A DNA stretch of 64,000 bases from Eriocheir sinensis (lineage: Eukaryota > Arthropoda > Malacostraca > Decapoda > Varunidae), in the NCBI RefSeq assembly GCF_024679095.1, contig NC_066544.1, positions 2,746,283-2,810,282 of the forward strand. Direction: 5' to 3'. The notes under the pieces are model-generated. The model was not told the origin of the DNA, did not search any database, and saw only the letters and a program-made list of their open reading frames with translations. Numbering within the stretch: the stretch's first letter is position 1; every line of letters begins with the position of its first letter. Position numbers and translations under genes: made by a program. Positions 10,970 to 21,637 of the stretch are shown here, piece after piece.

Positions 10970-11235
10970 TCAGTCAAATTTTGGAGGGGTTTAGTAGAGC
11001 AAATATTGTTCTCTAGAGGTCAGTGATGTCATATTGTTAAAATTATCCTTGATAAGTGAATATCTAAGTAACTCATACTCACCAAGTATGTATTCAGTGT
11101 TCTTCAGTGGTTTTTCAAGAACATTTATATCATCAATTATTTTAAATAAATAATTCCTAATAATCAGACCTCTGAATATGTAATAATTTATATTACAATG
11201 AAAATGTGTTATATACATCAAACTTATATTTGATT
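10970..11235 (+). promoter_or_regulatory. NTHL1: Probable NTHL1 3' UTR with poly(A) signal
   Basis: AT-rich sequence after the stop codon. The first canonical AATAAA in the stretch is at 11145-11150, about 175 bases downstream. Its use is inferred from position only. Confidence 0.45.
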
Positions 11236-11239
11236 TTAA

Positions 11240-11876
11240 CCCTCTCGCACACCGTCAGTTTCCAATAAGTTTCTGTTCCAATCACCATGCATTTCTCAGG
11301 CCCGACCGGCCTTTTTTTGCCACTGCGATACTCTACATTCGCGGACGTATTTTACCCTCACAGATATATCGTACCTCAATAAATTTGGTATCAATGACTT
11401 CATAAAGATTTGTACTAGAACATGCACAAATAAAAATAGAGGAAAATATATATATAAACAATACAAACTTGTTTCAAGTCTCCGTATAGAGTATTGTAGA
11501 CAATAAAGCCAACTTTTTAAGCCAAATGTATGTTTCAAAGCAGAATATAGTGAGGATTCTTATGGTATCCTCAAAATCCTCATACGCCTATTAGTTCCCG
11601 AGTTACACCGAGAAAACTGTATTTTTTCCCTCTCCCGTCAGAGTAGGCTAACAACTAAAAATCGCTCAAAGCTCCTCATCTACGCTCTTTAGAAAGGTTG
11701 CCATATGTTACCATTAAGAAACTTATCGCAACAAATGACGCTTCCAAATTTGACGCACTTTCACCGAAAACTTAATTTTTAATCATTTTTTGAACTTTTA
11801 TGACGCGTTTCGCGTCATTGTGCGCCAGGACCTTTTCCCCTTGATGACGCGAAGCGCGTCATTGTGCGCGAGAGGG
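11240..11876. mobile_element. piggyBac-like MITE (TTAA)
   Basis: It is bounded by TTAA at 11236-11239 and 11877-11880. Left end CCCTCTCGCACA; right end reverse complement CCCTCTCGCGCACAATG. No transposase frame is present. Near the right end TGACGCGTTTCGCGTCATTGTGCGC is followed by a near copy, giving stacked subterminal repeats. Confidence 0.85.
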
Positions 11877-11880
11877 TTAA

Positions 11881-12284
11881 TTGTAAATTCTAAAGCTATA
11901 AGTTTTATATTTTGAGAACAAATGTGACCGTACTGTACCGCATCGCCACAGCCCGGCAACAGCACGTGTATTCACACTACACCAGCACGTAAACGTCCTG
12001 GACCTGCACGAGACCTGCTCACACCATTTGGTAGCAGTACGATCCTGTCCTTCAACCTGGAAATATTGCAGCTGTGCTAATTAATTATGTTTAAGTATGT
12101 TAGTGTCAATGACTTAGTTGTAATAGCACTTCTTCTGGAGGAAGAAAAAATGAAAGACTCAAAAGGATAAGACAAGACTTTGGGTACACAAATCCTTAAA
12201 GAAAAGGAAAACAGAAGAAGAATGTGTGACACCATATAAGGAACTGCTGGATGATAAGCAAAAATTCCATCAATATTTTTCTGG

Positions 12285-12333
<49 letters not shown>

Positions 12334-12416
12334 TGTGAATACAACAACGTGTTTCCCATAGAAGAATATTTTATCGGTCTGGAACGGTACGTTCCATGCC
12401 GGTCACTTTACGTATA
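11881..12416. other. Unassigned, with (GA)n microsatellite at 12287-12329
   Basis: No gene or repeat homology was recognised apart from a pure (GA)n run of about 21 units. Confidence 0.6.
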
Positions 12417-13095
12417 CAGTACCCTCTTGAGTTTCGCGCTATCCGAGTTTCGCGATCCTCGAGTTTAGCGCTTAGTCCTAAATTCTTACCATCATGACTT
12501 TCGCGCATTACCACCACAAGTTTCACGTTGCTTTGACATGTACGGGTCACATCTACCTACCGTCGGCATTATGCATGCTGCCTCAAAAGGCGGTGTCCAA
12601 CCATTGGGGCCATGGACAACCACGGTTGCCCGTATGCCCAACCGGGAGCGAGTTGTTGGTTGTCCTTATGAATGGAAAGCGGTTGTGAGTACGAGCGTGG
12701 GTACGTGGGTACCGAACGGCTGCATGTAAACAAACAGACGACGGCAGTGGCTGAGGAGTGAGGAGCAGTGGAAGATGGCCCACCAAGAGATTCATAAAAT
12801 GGACTGGCAGAGCTGCTTTGCTTACTACTTGATTAACAAGATAAGAGAACACCCCATGCTGTGGAACCACAGTCCAAAAATCTTTTTATCAAGTCTTTGA
12901 AAATTGTAGATCTCCCAGTGTTGTTTTCCTTTTCTTCTTCTTCTTCTTTTGACCTGTAATGCATGGCAGTGACAGTGAAAAGTAATAGTGAAAAATTGCA
13001 AAAGGGCATAGAAAAGCAAAATCAGGGAAAGAAAAGGACAGAAAAACACCTAAGTTCAGGGTGAAGTGCATAAGTGTGCACAGTTAAGGAACTAA

Positions 13096-13354
13096 GGGCC
13101 GCTTTCACAGTTACTTTGTTTGTTTTGATCGTTACCAACGGCGGCGATCGCCGCTTAGTATTTCACGTGAAACTGGCCGATGGGGTAGTGGCGGCTGCAG
13201 ACGAAGTGAGAGATGTTGAGTGTATGGTAAGTGCGGGGTTAGGCTAACCCTGCAGCCGCCACTACCCATCGGCCAGTTTCACATGAAAATACTATAGCGG
13301 CAACCACCGCCATTGGTAACGATCAAAACAAACAAAATGACTGTGAAAGCGGCC
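13096..13354. mobile_element. Palindromic MITE, 260 bp
   Basis: Arms of about 105 bp are near-perfect inverted copies: GGGCCGCTTTCACAGTTACT at the left, and CTGTGAAAGCGGCC at the right end. The arms meet around GACGAAGTGAGAGATGTTG, and the whole unit would fold into one hairpin. It is flanked by TAA at the left and TTA at the right, so the duplication is TA or TWA. The GGGCCG start resembles the MITE at 1038-1454. Confidence 0.85.
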
Positions 13355-13449
13355 TTATAAGTGCATGTTATGAAGTATAAAAGTGTGGAGAAGGAGGACC
13401 TAAGAAGCGATACAAAGAGTTACAAGTCAAAAGAAGAAGAAGATCCACT

Positions 13450-13800
13450 ACACTGGCCGGTGTTGCGAGAAATATCTCCCTGATGAAATTAGTCATTCTG
13501 CTGTCCACCACGCATGCTCGCTGTAGGAATACACAGCATTAAAAGTATTAATTTGCCTGGTTTTGTTCTAGTCTGTCCGCTTGTGATCTTTGTGAGCGGT
13601 GAGGGAAATAAGGAAACTGTAAACAAGTTGCACCTCTCTGCGAGCTATTTTGCGGCAGCAGCAGCGGTTTACATTCAATAGGCATTGAAAAGTCAATCAT
13701 GATATTAGTGATTTCATGATTTTTAACAGAAAGAGTTAGCAGATTATTTCATAACACACAGAAAACTACCAGAAAAATATAGGTTTGTCCAACTGTCCCA
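13450..13800. repeat. Dispersed repeat unit (GTGTTGCGAGAAATA family)
   Basis: GTGTTGCGAGAAATA, CTGTCCACCACGCATG, TTTGCCTGGTTTTGTTC and CTCTCTGCGAGCTATTTTG also occur, in the same order, at 59735-59887 plus 61124-61300. In part they occur at 47635-47800 too. It is a repeat family of unknown type. Confidence 0.65.
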
Positions 13801-14309
13801 TGGGTGACCGCGAGCGACCGCCCTTACTTTAGCAGACGACACCACGTGGATCACAAGCGTGTATTCAGAACTGCCAGCCAGTTGTAAGGCTGCCGCCTTC
13901 AACTGAGGCTTCAAAACGATCTGCTCTTACTTCCCATTTTCTGCCTATTAACAAGGTACGTATTTTGAGATAACAAGAGAGTAAAGTCGAAAAAATTGTA
14001 ATAACAATTAAGGAAGTAAAGTCGGAAAAAGTCATTAATTTCACGGGTCGGAACCAATAAGCACTTTTACGTGGATTTCAATACCTTGAGTTTCACGATC
14101 CTCGAGTTTAGTGCCTTACCTTCGGAATGAAGCAAGCGCGAAACTCGAGAGGGTACTGTAGTGTGAATCAGCCTTTAAAAATAAATTTTTTAGAAGCATT
14201 TCATTGATAAGACCACTCCAGTTGAATACATATTACTGAAACATGTATCAGTTATGAACAGTAATTCAGGTATAATTTTACCTGAATTACTGTTGATTAT
14301 AATCAACAT

Positions 14310-14470
14310 TTCTCCCCTATTTTCCCCTTCAGCTTTGAGGTGCAGCAAAATTATCAAGAACTTCATCCCTACTCTCTCCCTGCAGCTGCAAGGGGAAGTG
14401 GCATTATCAAGGGCTTCTTCCCTACTCTCCCCTTTCAGCTGTAATGGGAAAAGGCATTCTTCTTCTTTTT
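14310..14470. repeat. Degenerate tandem repeat, about 60-bp unit
   Basis: Three diverged copies of a unit like CTACTCTCCC...CAGCTG...GGGAAAAGGCATTAT. Apparent frames on both strands (14190-14525) only reflect this repeat. Confidence 0.6.
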
Positions 14471-14529
14471 GTTTAATACCCTTATTTTCCCTAATGGAGT
14501 TGGATGGGCTATGAGTCTCTCTCACTCTT

Positions 14530-14855
14530 CATGATTGTATACTCTCTCCTCCCTGATGTCTCATGTCTTCCTCCACACACCGTCTCCAGGTCTTCTTCGG
14601 TCTCCCAGCTGGTCTCCTCCCTCATTTTCTGAGTAAGTGGCCCTCCTCCTCTTGAAGTGCCCATACCATCTTAACCTTTGCCTCCTCAGCACACTCAACA
14701 CAGCCTCCAAACCACCCCTCATCACCTTCTCATTTGATACCCTATTTTCCCATCTTTCATGTCCCATATATCTCAGAATTCTCCAGTCACTCCTCCATAT
14801 CATCCTACCCAGCTCTTTATTTGTTGGCCATGTTTCTGCTCTGTTTAAGAAGAGC
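14530..14855 (-). pseudogene. RTE-type LINE C-terminal fragment
   Basis: The minus-strand frame reads ETWPTNKELGRMIWRSDWRI, then LRYMGHERWENRVSNEKV and RQRLRWYGHFKRR. This lines up with the C-terminus of the LINE at 59899-61112 (ETWATMNQLETLLIRCDVRM, LRYLMAIRWQDGISNEEV, TRLRWFEHVRR). It is a short truncated relic with no RT core. Confidence 0.75.
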
Positions 14856-15609
14856 CAACAGTAGTTAATTAGGAGGTGACATTCATTCTTCTCAGATTCT
14901 CATGAATTTGGGTATGTATATGTCTTTGTACCTGAAGTATAAGATCCCCAAGTTTCATTGAGATACAATCAGTATTTAGTGGGAAAAAAAAATATAATAC
15001 ACGCCAAAAATGTCAATAAATGACATGAACAATCTTCACAAAATCTCAACTATCTATTTTTCAGCTTAGTTTTGAAAATAAGTCTGGAGATGACAGAGAC
15101 ATATAGCTTTTTTTTCACTGTGTCAGATTTTGGTTATCACATTTCATATACAAAAATAAGATAAATTTGGTGCCAATTTTTTTTTTTATTTTTTTTAAGG
15201 AAAAAATCTACTGGGATCTGATTTTATCTTTTGAAAAATGTTTTATGATGGAAAAAAATCCCTTTTTTTTTCTTCTTCCAGTGACACATTTACATCTACA
15301 ATCGCTTCAAAAGCATCAGGGAAATTGCACTCCAAATACTAATAACTTTAGTTTTGTGATATGAGCAGTTTTATGTTGAAGTGTTCATCATGCTTTTAGG
15401 CTTAATGCAGCATAATTTTACCCATTTGGGGGTAAGAATGACAAACGAAGGTAAACCAGTGTTTATTTTATGTAATATTCATGCCTATTTTGAACCTGGT
15501 CCCCTCTTATGTTATAAATAAGATATTATACACTCGCAGGTGTGGGTGTCACAGGGCGCCACCCTCCTCACTGTTATCAGGTTTCAGAAGCCTCCTGCCT
15601 CGTAATGCT

Positions 15610-15935
15610 GGGTGTCTTTCCTTATTTGTGGCCTCTTAGTTGTCTCCTTTGGTGGTGGTTTTCTTTTTGACTCCTGAATCTATAGTCCTGCACCAGTGTT
15701 GAGAGGCACCAAACCCAAGATGAATGACAAGGCTGGTGCTCAAGTAACCAAAATTGTGGTTCGTAGTTGTCACAGCAGCTGCAAATCTGACTCTGTTGGG
15801 TTCACTGTGCTTTGTCTTGCTGCATTTAGCCCACAAGTTAGCATGTATTCTTTCATTGAGATTCTGGGTTCTACCCTTTAGGCATCTCTCAAGCAGCTCT
15901 GTCTTGGTTAGATTGATGTAAATCCTCTTGATGTC
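15610..15935 (-). pseudogene. Relic of a repetitive gene family, unrecognised (RCLKG-TQN motif)
   Basis: The minus strand reads LLERCLKGRTQNLNERIHAN, LWAKCSKTKH, then NHNFGYLSTSLVIHLGFG and a Lys-rich end KKKTTTKGDN. The same signature appears at 18070-18460, on the other strand and strongly diverged, which points to a mobile or multicopy gene. I do not recognise a catalytic domain and assign no function. It could be the tail of a DNA-transposon protein. Confidence 0.5.
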
Positions 15936-16067
15936 TTCCTGCTTATCAGAGATTATGTTAGTTAGGTTGTGTTTTCAGAGTGGCTGTGTGGTGTCTCACC
16001 CTGAGCAAGAGCCCTTTGATAAAACTCCCAGGAGTTGATGTCCTTAGGACACAAATCATGAAGCTTA

Positions 16068-16126
16068 TTATTGAAATATCTTGAAGCTTATTATATCATG
16101 ATGCTTATTATATCATGAAGCTTATT
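16068..16126. repeat. Short tandem repeat, TATCATGAAGCTTATTA-like
   Basis: Three to four imperfect copies of a unit of about 17-23 bp containing AAGCTTATTAT. Confidence 0.75.
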
Positions 16127-16896
16127 ACTGACATATGATGGTTCATATTATAAAACACTAACAAAACATAACAAAAACTTTTAAAAATGCTTCAAAATCT
16201 TTCAGTCTTGAGCAGCAATAAAACACATGGCGTGGTGTGCGGCGGGGCTCTTTAAATGAACATAAACAAAGCCAAATTAAAGATTGAAGGAATTGAGATA
16301 TCAATGCACCATTTTCACAGAAAACTGGGAGCATTTTAAGGATAACAAAACTGTTAAAACCTGAATTTCGATGTCTTGTAAATATTCATTTACCGTCGCT
16401 TTCCCTTAACATCACTGGCCTCACATGTACAGTTATTTACTCTGTTCCTTATCGGTATTTTTCTGATGACCAGCAAGCTTGCTAACTCTCTCCATTTTCA
16501 CCACATAGCAGCTATTTTTGTTCTCACTGATGTCTGCTCCAGCTTCACATGACATCTCTCTCAAATTGCAGAACTGGTTTACCACGTGAAGACTACCTCC
16601 ATCTACGTACTTCCATTATCTACTCCTCCCTCTTCTGTTCCCTGTCCCCTCTCTCTCATTCTGGGCACCTATAATATAACCCCCCTTGATTTACATTCCT
16701 CAGCCCAGAGCATCTCTTGTAGCACCATTTCTCACATCCTGTGCTTAGGACAGGGTTAGTACCCACCCCTCTTCCAAAACAACTATATGGGTACCTTCCT
16801 GTCTCCAGCCTCACTCCAGGGACCCTCCCTGTTACCATCTCCATCTTCTATACCTGTCATGCATCCTCTTCACTCTTTGCATTTATCACCAGATCA

Positions 16897-17343
16897 GCAC
16901 CGAATGCTGGGAATCGAACCCGAGCCTTCCGGGTAGAAGCCAGGCAGCATACCAACTAGGCCAACAATGAGCTAAAAGATCACTGCGCCAGAAGCCGCTT
17001 CTGTGGACTATACCTGACGCCCTCGCCCCGCACTGTGGAGAGAATGTAAAGGTAAAGGTTTCTCTAATGTTTACATACACCGTATATGCCATAAGGGGTT
17101 GATTAAAAGCATTTCCGACGGGCTGCAGGTGTGAGCGGGGTTACCTTTACCTTCTGTCCACAGTGCGGGGCGAGGGCGTCAGGTATAGTCCGCAGAGGCA
17201 GCTTCTGGCGTGGTGATCTTTTAGCTCATCGTTGGCCTAGTTGGTATGCTGCCTAGCTTCAACTCGTAAGGCTCGGGTTCTATTCCCGGCACTCAGTGGT
17301 GTTCATTACGGATATTTTCACTGTGTTATTGCAGTTTCTCTAA
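16897..17343. mobile_element. Inverted tRNA-SINE dimer with 13-bp target duplication
   Basis: Two tRNA-headed arms of about 165 bp lie head to head around a loop of about 75 bp (17062-17138). In each arm TTGGCCTAGTTGGTATGC is a good A box and GGCTCGGGTTC a B box, and they point outward. The upstream part of each arm (CAGTGCGGGGCGAGGGCGTC) is shared. The whole unit is flanked by TATCACCAGATCA at 16884-16896 and again at 17344-17356, inside the LINE active-site codons, so it inserted as one piece. Confidence 0.85.
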
Positions 17344-17525
17344 TATCACCAGATCATCAGCATACAACAATTCCCACAAGCCTCCTCTCTCCTCTCGCAT
17401 CACCTTCTCCAGCACCACCACAAACAATAGGGGGCTCAAGGGTGACCTGTAATGAACTCCCATCCCTATCTCAAATCGATCCAGTGTTCCTGTTCCAGTC
17501 TTTACTCTTGATCTTGTGTTTACAT

Positions 17526-17863
17526 GGGTAGGCGGTGGCTGAGTGGTAGCGTGCTGGGCCCACATTCACCACGTGATGGACGACGCGAGTTCGAATCCCC
17601 ACGCTACCACCTCGGATTTTTCAGTCACCACCGAGTGGCTTAAAACTACCCACATGCTGTCCTGAAGACCACCCATCAACCCAGACTCTAGAGGAAACCG
17701 TCCAAGTGAATCAAGAACGAGTTCCGGGGGGCAGCATGAGCCAAGAGAAGATGGCGCCACTATAAACACTTGCCCACGCCATGATGGACTGGGGCCAAAC
17801 ACCATCCAGGCCCCTCAAGCAAGCCTACCGGTGCTATAGGTGTAGACGTAAAAAAAAAAAAAA
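17526..17863 (+). mobile_element. Full-length tRNA-derived SINE with poly(A) tail
   Basis: The head is GGCGGTGGCTGAGTGGTAGC (A box) with GCGAGTTCGAATCCCCACGC (B box, consensus). A body of about 250 bp and a 14-base A tail (17850-17863) follow. It lies between two halves of the RTE LINE (HVNTRS to its left, LVMA to its right), so it is an insertion. I could not read a clear target duplication. Confidence 0.85.
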
Positions 17864-18069
17864 GGCCATCACCAAAGCAACCAATCTCTCCAGCATTTTC
17901 TGTCTCCTTAAGGGGCCTGGGGTTGATTTTTTAATGAATATTTTTTAAATCCATGAAATATGTTTTTCTCACTTTACATGTCAGGTAGTGAAGTTTATTT
18001 TTTCTAGAATTTAAAGAACAGCGTCCCTTTAAGACATTTAAATGCTCCGTGCTATTGTGCCATAGCATG

Positions 18070-18460
18070 ACTCACATGGTATACAAAGATCTTGGCAACC
18101 AAGTCTCCTCAAGAGATGTTTGAAGGGTGCTACCCAGAACCCCTCTGAATCTTTGCATTCACAAGTTTGGATCAGGTGCCATAAGGTCAAGTTTTCTGGC
18201 CTCATGAGAGATGAATTCATAGTGAAACATCCTTTGGATACACAAGTGCAAATATCCTGCATCTCCTTGGGACTGAACCAAGACTACAGGAATCTCTGCA
18301 GTGGATGGACCAGGAAAGAGCCAGACACGCAACACCCAAGAGGAAGACCAAGAAAACAGAAAAGAAGGACGAGGCACACCTGCCTGGAGAGTTCTAGGAT
18401 AAAATCTGGCTACAATGAGGAAGGTGGCACCTTCTCATACCCTCACCCTTGAGTGAATAA
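18070..18460 (+). pseudogene. Second relic of the RCLKG-TQN gene family
   Basis: The plus strand reads LKRCLKGATQNPSESLHS, QVWIRCHKVKFSGL, then after a frame change HNFGY-type sequence (SFGYTSANILHLLG) and a basic PKRKTKKTEKK end. These blocks match the relic at 15610-15935 in order and spacing. No domain is recognised. Two relics 2.5 kb apart on opposite strands suggest independent insertions or an old duplication. Confidence 0.5.
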
Positions 18461-18548
18461 TATAAACTTAATGAAGGGGGAAACAGATGCCTTATCCTAC
18501 TCCAGAAAGTAAACAAGGTATGAACAATCATATATGAATGCCAATTAA

Positions 18549-18777
18549 CCCGGTAGCAGCGACGGGTCAAATTTGTGGCTTTACCGTGTACCAGCGATGG
18601 GCCAAATTTCTGCCATGATATAAACCTCCCAAGATAGATGATGCATAAACTGATCACAAATGCGTTGATATATATTATGACATGGTTTGCGTGAGTGATG
18701 ATTCTTTCTCATTATTTTGCTTAGAGGGGCCTTTAACCTAACCTAACCTAAGAGACATGACCCCCACAGCTACCAGG
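18549..18777. mobile_element. TTAA-flanked MITE, 229 bp
   Basis: TTAA at 18545-18548 and 18778-18781. Left end CCCGGTAGCAGCG; right end reverse complement CCTGGTAGCTGTGG. It contains three CCTAA units (about 18735-18751), the arthropod telomere-type word. Confidence 0.7.
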
Positions 18778-18781
18778 TTAA

Positions 18782-19025
18782 GTAAATACAAATGGCAGGA
18801 TACAAATGAAATGGGAAAAAAATCTTTAGCCAATATCTCCAAAAGTTGTTTTTTACACTTTAAAAATTTCACAAAGTAGACAAAAATTCTGATAGTCTAT
18901 TGTAAGGTATAAATAAAAAGTACAACTGAAGTGCATTTTTTTTATTTATAAAATTTTCAAAAATGTAAAAAAAAAAGGGATTTTTTTTTTAAACAAAAAA
19001 AATAAAAGTTTTATATATACATATA
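18782..19025. other. AT-rich spacer with A and T runs
   Basis: Homopolymer A and T runs and low complexity. Nothing recognised. Confidence 0.5.
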
Positions 19026-19239
19026 CAGTCAACTCGCGTATGACATGGATTCGTAAGGCGCAGTTTCCTATGATGCGGTATGGTTTCAGAACCGTATGTT
19101 CAGATCACCTGCGTAAAACCATCTATGACGCAGTTTGTGGTCTCCCCTGGCCAAACGAGCGCAGAGTTGCCAGGTTGGATTTTTTTTTCGAGGGGGGAAA
19201 ATCTCATGGTGGCGGTTGGGTTGGTTTTTGGGAGGATTT

Positions 19240-19241
19240 CT

Positions 19242-19284
<43 letters not shown>
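19240..19284. repeat. (CT)n microsatellite
   Basis: About 21 CT units immediately before the truncated 5' end of the CR1 copy. Confidence 0.95.
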
Positions 19285-19285
<1 letters not shown>

Positions 19286-20203
19286 GGAGTGGTAACTCGG
19301 TTCAGACTGACGAAGACAGGCAAAACCTCCAAGAGGATTTGCACAAAATTTCAGCTTGGTCGGATAGATGGGAGATGCCCTTTAACGTAGACAAGTGCCA
19401 GGTCCTTCAAGTTGGAACAAGGAATAAGAAGTTCGATTACGAAATGCGTGGCATTAAACTCAAAAGCGTTCAATGCGTTAAGGGGGTCAAAATCGCATCA
19501 AACCTCAAATTCTCACAGAAATGCATCGATGCAGCAAATAAAGTGAACAGAATGTTGGGCTTCATTAAAAGAAACTTTTTATTCAAGAATAAAGATGTAA
19601 CACTTCCACTCTACAATAGTTTAGTCAAACCCCACTTGGAATATGCGGTACAGTTTTGGTCTCCCCACCATGCAAAGGACATTGCTAAATTAGAAGGTGT
19701 TCAGCATTGGGTAACAAAAATGATACCTTCCTTGCGCAATTAACAAATCTTACGAAGAAAAGCTTTCCACCCTTAACATGTTCTCTCTTGAGACACGTCG
19801 CCTCCGAGGAAAACTGATTGAATGTTTTAAAATACTTAATGGTTTCACGAATGTAGACAGATCAACATTGTTTATGATCGATGACACTTAAATTTGCGTA
19901 CGAGGAACAAAGGCGTAAAACTCAAATGTAGACAAGTAAATTCAGACTGCACCAAATTTTTCTTCACCATCGTTGTAGTGCGAGAATGGAATAAGCTCCC
20001 ACCGTCAGTGGTCCAGTGTAACACGATTGACTCCTTCAAAAACAAGCTCGACCGTTACTTCCTTCAACTTAATATTAACTAGAGTTGAAATGCAACGTTT
20101 TGGAGCCATCTGATTAATGTAGAATCACTTAGGTTTAAGGACAGACCACCTACTGGACCATGGGGTTTGTGTGGTCTGATTTTCTATGTAAATCTATGTA
20201 AAT

Positions 20204-20204
<1 letters not shown>
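19285..20204 (+). mobile_element. CR1-like LINE, 5'-truncated, complete 3' end
   Basis: The frame 19290-19743 gives the RT palm and thumb after the active site (DEDRQNLQEDLHKISAWSD, MPFNVDKCQVLQVG, KPHLEYAVQFWSPHHAKDI) and then a stop. Following frames restore SLEKRRLRGK-like and CTKFFFTIVVVREWNKLPPS sequence. The 3' UTR signature and two TCTATGTAAA units run straight into (AC)n at 20205. It is closely related to the copy at 3145-4340. Confidence 0.88.

Positions 20205-20262
<58 letters not shown>
20205..20262. repeat. (AC)n microsatellite at a LINE 3' end
   Basis: About 28 AC units begin right after the CR1 tail repeat. Confidence 0.95.
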
Positions 20263-20264
<2 letters not shown>

Positions 20265-20517
20265 TTTTGTACTCAGTAAGTTACAAATTATCCTCACTAT
20301 AGCCACATATAGCCAAAATTTATAGATGTAGACAAGAAGAATGTTCGCAGTCAGCTGCTGTGTCCGTCACTCAAATTCCAAGTCCATGCACTCCCCGACT
20401 GCTCCGCATCTCTTCCCGTCAATTTTTCCCCCCTCCTTTGCTCCTTTTTTCATGTAAAGTGGACCTGGCCCAACTGTCTATTCTGGCATGCAAAAAAGAA
20501 AGCGATCTGGCTAACTA

Positions 20518-21440
20518 GGGGAGAGCGATGATGATTCAGACAGTGGGATGGTCCAGCCATAGCACTTATTGTAAAGTGTATGAGAGTGAGTGCTGCGAGA
20601 TTTTGTGTGAATGTGCAAAACTTTGTTGCCTTGGCCCTCAAAGGGACAACCACGCCCTCAGAGCTGTTCTTTTCGATGCAAATCCGATTTTATGTTTTTT
20701 TTGCATCTCATATGTAATATTTTCAGGGTGTATCGTAAGCTCTCGCTTCAAAAACGTGCCATTTAGCGAGATGCAAATTATTTCGATGACGCAGCGATGC
20801 ACGGCGAAGGTATTGCCGTATAACACGATCACCCAGCTCTTGTGCTGGAAAAGGAGTGTGACCACACATTTGCTTTTTATAGAGTCGTGATGATTCGGAC
20901 AGTTGATTTTTTCATGATTTTTATTAAATTTATATCAATTTAAACATTATAGGTGTTGCAACGGTTATAAAAAGGTTAATTTGGTTGATTTATATTCAGA
21001 TATTATGCTTGTGAGAAGAGAAGGAAGCCATAATACCAAATTTTTTTAGATATTTCTTGTAGTTCTCCTTTTATTTTTTCCCCCTATAAATATTGAGAGG
21101 ATTCTTTTGTCCTTAAACAAATGTTTTGTAGTAGATATAATCTTGTTTATTAGCCAATCAAACTTAAGTTATATTAATATTATGGCGAGTATTATGAGTG
21201 TCCGTACCATCCCACCTCCCTGGCCGAACCATCACCACGGGTGGGGATGGTTCGGACGATTTAGAAACTTGTCTTTCATCACCTACATCTGAAAACTGGA
21301 AATAGCTACGAGTGTCATATTAGCAGCCTAAAGAGCCAAATGATGGATGAACATTATGAGATCAACAAAATTACACTACTTAAACTTTTTTTTCTAAAAA
21401 TATTTTTCTAAAAAGTGGCTGAAACATCACCGCTCTCCCC
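20518..21440. mobile_element. TA-flanked TIR element, GGGGAGAGCG ends
   Basis: Left end GGGGAGAGCGATGATGATTC; right end reverse complement GGGGAGAGCGGTGATGTTTC; TA on both sides (20516-20517, 21441-21442). Subterminal words such as GATGATTCAGACAGT and GATGATTCGGACAGT are repeated. It has no convincing transposase. It is nested inside the 19026-22250 element. Confidence 0.75.
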
Positions 21441-21611
21441 TACTAATAGCCTACTAAAATCTACAGCAGGCTGCTTCTGCACATCAGCCTGCTGGTAAAC
21501 TGGCTTTTAAAAACCTAAATCGGTGTTCCCAGAGCCTTTCCTTACTTTTGTCTTTCTCGCTGCCCGATCCGAAAGGGAAGAAATCAGAGACACGGTGTAT
21601 AAAAAAGACTA

Positions 21612-21637
21612 ACGAGAGAGAGAGAGAGAGAGAGAGA
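21612..21637. repeat. (GA)n microsatellite
   Basis: About 12 GA units inside the large Tigger-like element. Confidence 0.9.

Larger units (their letters stand above)
12417..14158. mobile_element. Tigger-like TIR element, 1.7 kb
   Basis: CAGTACCCTCTTGAGTTTCG at the left is mirrored at the right (CAGTACCCTCTCGAGTTTCG in reverse complement), with TA at 12415-12416 and 14159-14160. The word GAGTTTCGCG or GAGTTTAGCG repeats three times inside each end. No transposase is readable. The interior holds the palindromic MITE at 13096-13354 and a dispersed repeat unit at about 13450-13800. Confidence 0.85.
16560..17930 (-). mobile_element. RTE-type LINE, split by two SINE insertions
   Basis: There are three collinear pieces on the minus strand. 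First, RRQKMLERLVALVMA (17864-17920). Second, RFEIGMGVHYRSPLSPLLF followed by LYADDLVILEKL (17344-17524). Third, ADLVINAKSEEDA and CEKWCYKRCSGLRNV...YRCPE (16560-16896). They align in order with the LINE at 59899-61112. The YADD box is intact, but stops at about 16850 and insertions kill it. A PHD-like Cys/His cluster follows the YADD region, as in the other copy. Confidence 0.82.

Noticed and set aside
16897..17863. Functional tRNA genes
   Set aside because: A and B boxes are present, but the heads do not fold into clear tRNAs, are fused to SINE bodies and recur as repeats.
20528..20890. 120-codon frame inside the TIR element as a transposase
   Set aside because: No DDE, helix-turn-helix or other motif; Cys-rich translation of AT-rich sequence.
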